From a virus, in the IMG/VR virus record IMGVR_UViG_3300046822_000515, positions 1 to 33,434 of that record: DNA of 33,434 nt; one strand, 5' to 3'. The notes below the pieces were generated by a model. The model saw nothing but the letters and a program-made list of their open reading frames with translations, was not told the DNA's origin and made no database searches. Each line of letters begins with the position of its first letter. The first letter of the stretch is position 1. The position numbers and the translations under genes are program-made. Shown here in pieces: positions 29,409 to 33,434 of the stretch.

Positions 29409-32400
29409 TTATAGCGATGGTTTCTCGGCTGTGCTATCCGAAAAATCCGATACCGTTACACGCAGAAACGTTGCGGCGAATTCTTCCGGCGGCAGCGGCA
29501 GGCTGACGATGTAGCCCTGGATCTGTTCGCAGCCCTCGGCGGCGAGGAATTGTTGCTGCGCCTGGGTTTCCACGCCCTCGGCGATGACGGTGAATTGCAT
29601 GCTTCGCCCCAGTGCGATGATGGCGCGCACAATCGCCGCGTCGTGGGGGTCGTCGGGCAGTCCGCGGACAAAGGACTGGTCGATTTTGAGGATGTCCAGT
29701 GGCAGGCGTTTGAGGTAGCTGAGCGAGGAATATCCGGTGCCGAAGTCGTCGATCGCCAGTTGCACGCCGAGGTGTTTGAGTTGGTGCAGCACGGCCAGCG
29801 CCTCTTCGGCCTGACTCATGATGAAATTCTCGGTAATTTCCAGTTGCAGTAAATCCGGCATCAGGCCGTTTTCGTTGAGCAGTTGCTCGATGCGCCCGAG
29901 CAGGTTCGGCTGGCGCAGTTGCGCGCCGGCAAGGTTGACCGATAACGGGCCGAGGCTGTCGTAGACCTGATTCCACTCGAACATCTGCCGGCACGCGGTC
30001 TCCAGCACCCAGTCGCCGATCTGCAGAATCATGCCGTTCTCTTCGGCCAACGGAATGAAGTGCTCCGGCGGCACATCGCCAAAGGTCGGGTGGCGCCAGC
30101 GAATCAACGCTTCGGCACCGACCAGACGATGGTCGTCGAGGCTGATTTTTGGCTGGTAGTAGAGGTGCAATTCATTGCGCTCGATGGCCCGGCGCAGTTC
30201 GTGTTCCAGCGCGATACGCTCGCTGGCCTGCGCGGTGAGGTCGCGGGTGTAGCTTTCGACGCGGTTGCGGCCCTTGGCTTTGGAGCGGTACATCGCCGCG
30301 TCGGCGTTTTTTACCAGTGTGGCGACGTCGCAGCCGTCGCGCGGATAGAGGCTGGTGCCGATGCTGGCGCTGATGAAGAACTCATGTTCGCCAGCCTGAA
30401 ACGGCGCGCCGAAGCAGTTGAGCAGTTTGGTGGCGATGTTGTCCGCGTCGCTGGCCTGTTGCAGGCCGGGCAGCAGGATGATGAATTCATCACCGCCCAA
30501 CCGTGCCACGGTGTCGATATCGCGCAGTTGCTCTTTGAGGCGCACGGCGATGCCCTTGAGCAGCAGGTCGCCGACCGGGTGGCCGAGGCTGTCGTTGATG
30601 TGTTTGAAACGGTCAAGATCGAGGAACAGCACGGCGCCCTGACCGCCGTTTTCCTGTTGCGTGGTCAGCGCAGTGAGCAGACGACTTTCGAACAGCGTGC
30701 GATTTGGCAGGCCGGTGAGCGGGTCGTGGTGCGCCTGATAATCGAGTTTCGCCTGCGCGTGTTTGAGACTGGAGATGTCGGCAAACACAGCGACAAAGTG
30801 CGTGATGAATTTGTCGCGGTTGCGCACGGCGCTGATGGTCAGCCAGCTCGGGTAGAGCTCGCCGTTTTTACGCCGGTTGGAGATCTCGCCTTGCCAGTGA
30901 CCTTCGTCGGTCAACTGGTGCCACATCGCCGCATAAAACGCGCTGTCGTGCAGACCGGAGGCGAGCAGGCGCGGGGTGTGGCCAAGGGCTTCGCTTTCGC
31001 TGTAACCGGTGATTTCCGTGAAGGCGCGGTTGACTGCGCTGATGTGCTGCTGCGTATCGGTGATCAATACGCCTTCGGCGGTGCTCTCGAACACGGTCGC
31101 AGCCTGTTGCAGTTTTTCCTGCATCAGATGACGTTCAGTAATGTCGCGGGCGATGGTCAGCATGCAATCTTCGTCACCGATCGGCAGTGGTCGGCTGGAC
31201 ACTTCGCACAGACGAATCTGACCATCGCTGCGGCGGATATGGCAGGTGAAATCACGCACAAAGCCGTCGCGGTGCAGCAGGTCGAGCATCTGTTTGCGCT
31301 CGTTGAGATTGACCCAGATCCCCAGATCCAGCGCCGAACGATCAACCGACATCGCGCTGTTGAATCCGGTGATGCGGCTGAACCCTTCGTTGACCTCCAG
31401 CAGCAGGCCATCGCTCTGCCGCGACAACAACAATCCGTCCGGCGAGGCGTGGAAAGCCTTGGCGAATTTCTCTTCGGAGGTTTGCAATTGCTGCTGGGTT
31501 TCTTTGAGCTGGGTAATGTCGCGCACCACGACCACCAGCGCCGGCGTGGTGTCGAGGTCGAACGGCTCGGCGGAAATCAGGCCGGTGAACACTTGGCCGT
31601 TGTTGCGGCGGAAGGGCATTTCCAGGTTGCGGATGCTGCCGGCCTGCAAACGCTGGAGCAAACCGGGGCCAACACCGGGAATACCCCAGATATTCAGATC
31701 CGTGGCGGTCTGGCCGATGACTTCTTCGGCCTTGAGTCCAATCTGTTCCTCGAAGGCTTCGTTGACCTCCAGCAAACAGCCGTCGGACAGTCGTGCAATC
31801 ACCAGAATGTCCGGGCATTGCTGGAAGACCGAGGCGAATTTCTGCTCGGACAGACGCAACGCCTCTTCTGTGCGCTTGGTTTCGCTGATATCAATCATCA
31901 GCCCGCGCATCACCGGTTCATGGCCGTGTTCGATCAGGCTGACGATGTCGCGCACCCACAGGCAGCGGCCATCGGCGGTAATCACTCGGTAATCGAGGCT
32001 GTGATCGCGTCCGGCCAGCACCTCGTGATCACAAAAACTCTGGGCGCGAGTGAGGTCGGCCGGATGAATGATGTTGCGCCAGAACCCCGGAATCAGCCAA
32101 TGCGACAGTGGATAACCGAGCAAGTCTTCGGCGTGCGGCGACACATAGCTGTAGGTGAAGTCGCTCATGCGCGCTTCCCAAGCGATCGCCGACAAACTCT
32201 CGACCAGCCCACGGTAGTGATATTCGCTGCTGCGCAGCTCCTGTTCGAGGTCGATGCGCCGGGCGATTTCCGAGCTGAGGCGGCGGTTGATGCGGATCAC
32301 CACGGCCAGCACGATCATCAGCAATAACAGGCCGGGCAAGCCGTAAACCAGCAGGTCTGACCAGAATGTCCGGTGATCGAGGACGTTGCCGACCCAGTGT

Positions 32401-33155
32401 TCCTGAATGGCGCTGATTTCGGCGGGGCTCATGTCGGCGAGGACTTTGTCGAGAATCCCCACCAGCACTTTGTTTTCGCGCGGCACGCCCATCGCCAGTT
32501 GATATCGATACGGGGTTTCGCCGCTGACGTAGAGGCCGTCGAGTTTGAGCTGACGCAGGCTCCAGACGCTGGAGGCGAGATCGCCCACCACGGCGTCAAC
32601 TTCGTCGGTCGCCAGCGCCTGCAACGCCGAACTGACGTTGGGCATGGCCACCAGATTCAGATCCGGGTGGTGGGTGCGCAGAAGTTCGTGCGGCGCATAG
32701 TTTTCCACCACGGCGATTTTTAATCCGTACAGATCATCGAGTTTACGCGGTTGCGCGCCGCCGACGTGGGCGAGGATGACAATCGGGAAGTCGAGGTAGG
32801 GCCGGGTGAATGACAGATAGTTCTGCCGTTCCGGAGTGGACATGATCCCCGGCAGCAGATCGATCTTGCCGGTTTTGACCTGATCCAGCACTTCCGTCCA
32901 ACTGATGGGCTCAATCGGCGTGAGTTTGATCGCCAGACGCTGGCGAATCACGTCGATGTAATCAGCCGCCAAGCCCTGATAACGGCTCTGGTCGTCACGA
33001 AACTCAAACGGTGGCCACGATGCATCGACACCCAGGCGCAAGTCCGGGTGAGCCGCCAGCCAGCCACGTTCTTCATCGGTCAGAGTCAGCGCGTTAGCCG
33101 TTGCGGTCCAAATCATCAGTGACAGCACGAAAAGCACGGGCGCCAGTCTGGGCAT
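29409..33155 (-). CDS. rmcA: RmcA-like cyclic-di-GMP phosphodiesterase/cyclase with periplasmic sensor
   Basis: A 1,248-residue inner-membrane signalling protein (P. aeruginosa RmcA, PA0575, about 1,245) that adjusts c-di-GMP and so matrix and biofilm behaviour. A signal peptide (1-22) leads to a periplasmic solute-binding (SBP_bac_3) domain at about 28-255 and a membrane helix at about 270-291. Four PAS domains start at about 308, 435, 560 and 685. The GGDEF motif is intact at 887-891 with an inhibitory-site RxxD (878-881) before it, and the EAL domain has EAL at 1015-1017 and DDFGTG at 1136-1141, so both activities look possible. The ATG at 33155 is chosen because it starts the signal peptide. 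It ends 15 bases before the tRNA and lies directly downstream of rpoD. Confidence 0.9.
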   Translation of the reverse strand: MPRLAPVLFVLSLMIWTATANALTLTDEERGWLAAHPDLRLGVDASWPPFEFRDDQSRYQGLAADYIDVIRQRLAIKLTPIEPISWTEVLDQVKTGKIDLLPGIMSTPERQNYLSFTRPYLDFPIVILAHVGGAQPRKLDDLYGLKIAVVENYAPHELLRTHHPDLNLVAMPNVSSALQALATDEVDAVVGDLASSVWSLRQLKLDGLYVSGETPYRYQLAMGVPRENKVLVGILDKVLADMSPAEISAIQEHWVGNVLDHRTFWSDLLVYGLPGLLLLMIVLAVVIRINRRLSSEIARRIDLEQELRSSEYHYRGLVESLSAIAWEARMSDFTYSYVSPHAEDLLGYPLSHWLIPGFWRNIIHPADLTRAQSFCDHEVLAGRDHSLDYRVITADGRCLWVRDIVSLIEHGHEPVMRGLMIDISETKRTEEALRLSEQKFASVFQQCPDILVIARLSDGCLLEVNEAFEEQIGLKAEEVIGQTATDLNIWGIPGVGPGLLQRLQAGSIRNLEMPFRRNNGQVFTGLISAEPFDLDTTPALVVVVRDITQLKETQQQLQTSEEKFAKAFHASPDGLLLSRQSDGLLLEVNEGFSRITGFNSAMSVDRSALDLGIWVNLNERKQMLDLLHRDGFVRDFTCHIRRSDGQIRLCEVSSRPLPIGDEDCMLTIARDITERHLMQEKLQQAATVFESTAEGVLITDTQQHISAVNRAFTEITGYSESEALGHTPRLLASGLHDSAFYAAMWHQLTDEGHWQGEISNRRKNGELYPSWLTISAVRNRDKFITHFVAVFADISSLKHAQAKLDYQAHHDPLTGLPNRTLFESRLLTALTTQQENGGQGAVLFLDLDRFKHINDSLGHPVGDLLLKGIAVRLKEQLRDIDTVARLGGDEFIILLPGLQQASDADNIATKLLNCFGAPFQAGEHEFFISASIGTSLYPRDGCDVATLVKNADAAMYRSKAKGRNRVESYTRDLTAQASERIALEHELRRAIERNELHLYYQPKISLDDHRLVGAEALIRWRHPTFGDVPPEHFIPLAEENGMILQIGDWVLETACRQMFEWNQVYDSLGPLSVNLAGAQLRQPNLLGRIEQLLNENGLMPDLLQLEITENFIMSQAEEALAVLHQLKHLGVQLAIDDFGTGYSSLSYLKRLPLDILKIDQSFVRGLPDDPHDAAIVRAIIALGRSMQFTVIAEGVETQAQQQFLAAEGCEQIQGYIVSLPLPPEEFAATFLRVTVSDFSDSTAEKPSL

Positions 33156-33245
33156 AACGCTCTCGTTATGGCTCGGGGGTGATTGTTTCGAGTGTAGACG
33201 CGGACTGCAGCGGGGAGGGTGGTGCGAGGAATTTAATCTGCCTAA

Positions 33246-33275
33246 AAACAAAACCCCCGGCCTGGGCCGGGGGTT
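33246..33275 (-). terminator. rpoD intrinsic terminator
   Basis: Arms AACCCCCGGCC (33252-33262) and GGCCGGGGGTT (33265-33275) form a G+C-rich stem, followed on the minus strand by TTTTGTTTTTAGG. It lies 7 bases after the rpoD stop and separates rpoD from rmcA. Confidence 0.85.
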
Positions 33276-33281
33276 CTGGTA

Positions 33282-33434
33282 TCACTCGTCGAGGAAGGAG
33301 CGCAGATGCTCGCTTCGCGTCGGGTGGCGCAGCTTGCGCAGCGCCTTGGCTTCGATCTGACGGATCCGCTCACGCGTTACGTCAAACTGTTTGCCCACTA
33401 CTTCGAGTGTGTGGTCGGTGTTCATGTCGATACC
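33282..33434 (-). CDS. rpoD: RNA polymerase sigma-70 factor RpoD, C-terminal end (partial)
   Basis: The last 50 codons of the housekeeping sigma factor, cut by the window edge. The protein ends in the universal region 4.2 helix-turn-helix: [39 protein letters not shown]. Region 4.2 contacts the -35 promoter element. This sequence is characteristic of gammaproteobacterial RpoD and anchors the window to the host chromosome. Confidence 0.95.
   Translation of the reverse strand, partial: GIDMNTDHTLEVVGKQFDVTRERIRQIEAKALRKLRHPTRSEHLRSFLDE

Noticed and set aside
30060-32327. A 755-codon plus-strand open frame opposite rmcA
   Set aside because: It is the antisense shadow of a high-G+C gene whose sense product has complete SBP, PAS, GGDEF and EAL domains.

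Overview
The window is the chromosome of a Pseudomonas (most likely a fluorescens-group species) carrying most of a P2/HP1-type temperate myophage prophage. The host assignment rests on the right edge: the C-terminal end of the housekeeping sigma factor RpoD, then a 1,248-residue periplasmic-sensor/PAS/GGDEF/EAL protein matching RmcA (the gene beside rpoD in P. aeruginosa), then a CAU-anticodon tRNA. The phage integrase lies directly beyond the 3' end of that tRNA, so the tRNA is the likely attachment site. The other prophage end is not in the window and probably lies just left of base 1.

Layout from right to left. 33434-29317: host DNA (rpoD end, rmcA, tRNA). 29316-27541: integration and lysogeny module, with a P2-type tyrosine integrase, arm-type integrase sites, a small C-type repressor and a divergent Cox-like protein flanking a repeat-rich operator region. 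27541-24391: a large primase/helicase followed by a roughly 400-base non-coding stretch full of GGAACA/TGTTCC repeats plus an A+T-rich block, a candidate replication origin. 24390-23833: two small unknown phage genes. 23711-21691: lower-G+C cargo, an IclR-family regulator and a GltS-like Na+/dicarboxylate symporter. 21640-21174: a small unknown gene and an Ogr/Delta-type zinc-finger late activator. 21141-18333: portal and terminase ATPase, transcribed to the right. 18168-704: one nearly gap-free late operon transcribed to the left, in the order scaffold/protease, capsid, terminase small subunit, head completion, two tail-completion proteins, sheath, tube, TraR/DksA-like zinc finger, XhlA-like holin, SAR-type lysozyme, Rz/Rz1 spanins, tail chaperone with a -1 frameshift site, tape measure, baseplate proteins, tail fibre, fibre-associated protein, two unknown baseplate-region proteins, hub and spike. 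660-1: a DUF2931-type lipoprotein gene facing the late operon across a bidirectional terminator.

How it works together: C and Cox would set the lysis/lysogeny choice and integrase direction; the primase/helicase would replicate from the repeat region; the zinc-finger activator would turn on the divergent head promoters between scaffold and terminase, and thereby the late operon. The regulatory proteins are P2-like, whereas the DUF2586 sheath, DUF2597 tube, DUF2590 baseplate protein and lysis-gene placement resemble HP1-type phages. The symporter/regulator pair and the lipoprotein are not needed for a phage particle and look like lysogenic-conversion cargo. The observations most worth checking are the cargo pair, the tail-chaperone frameshift, the candidate origin, and the dyad-bearing gap between the terminase small subunit and head-completion genes. 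All identifications come from reading the sequence and recalled family features; no database search was run.
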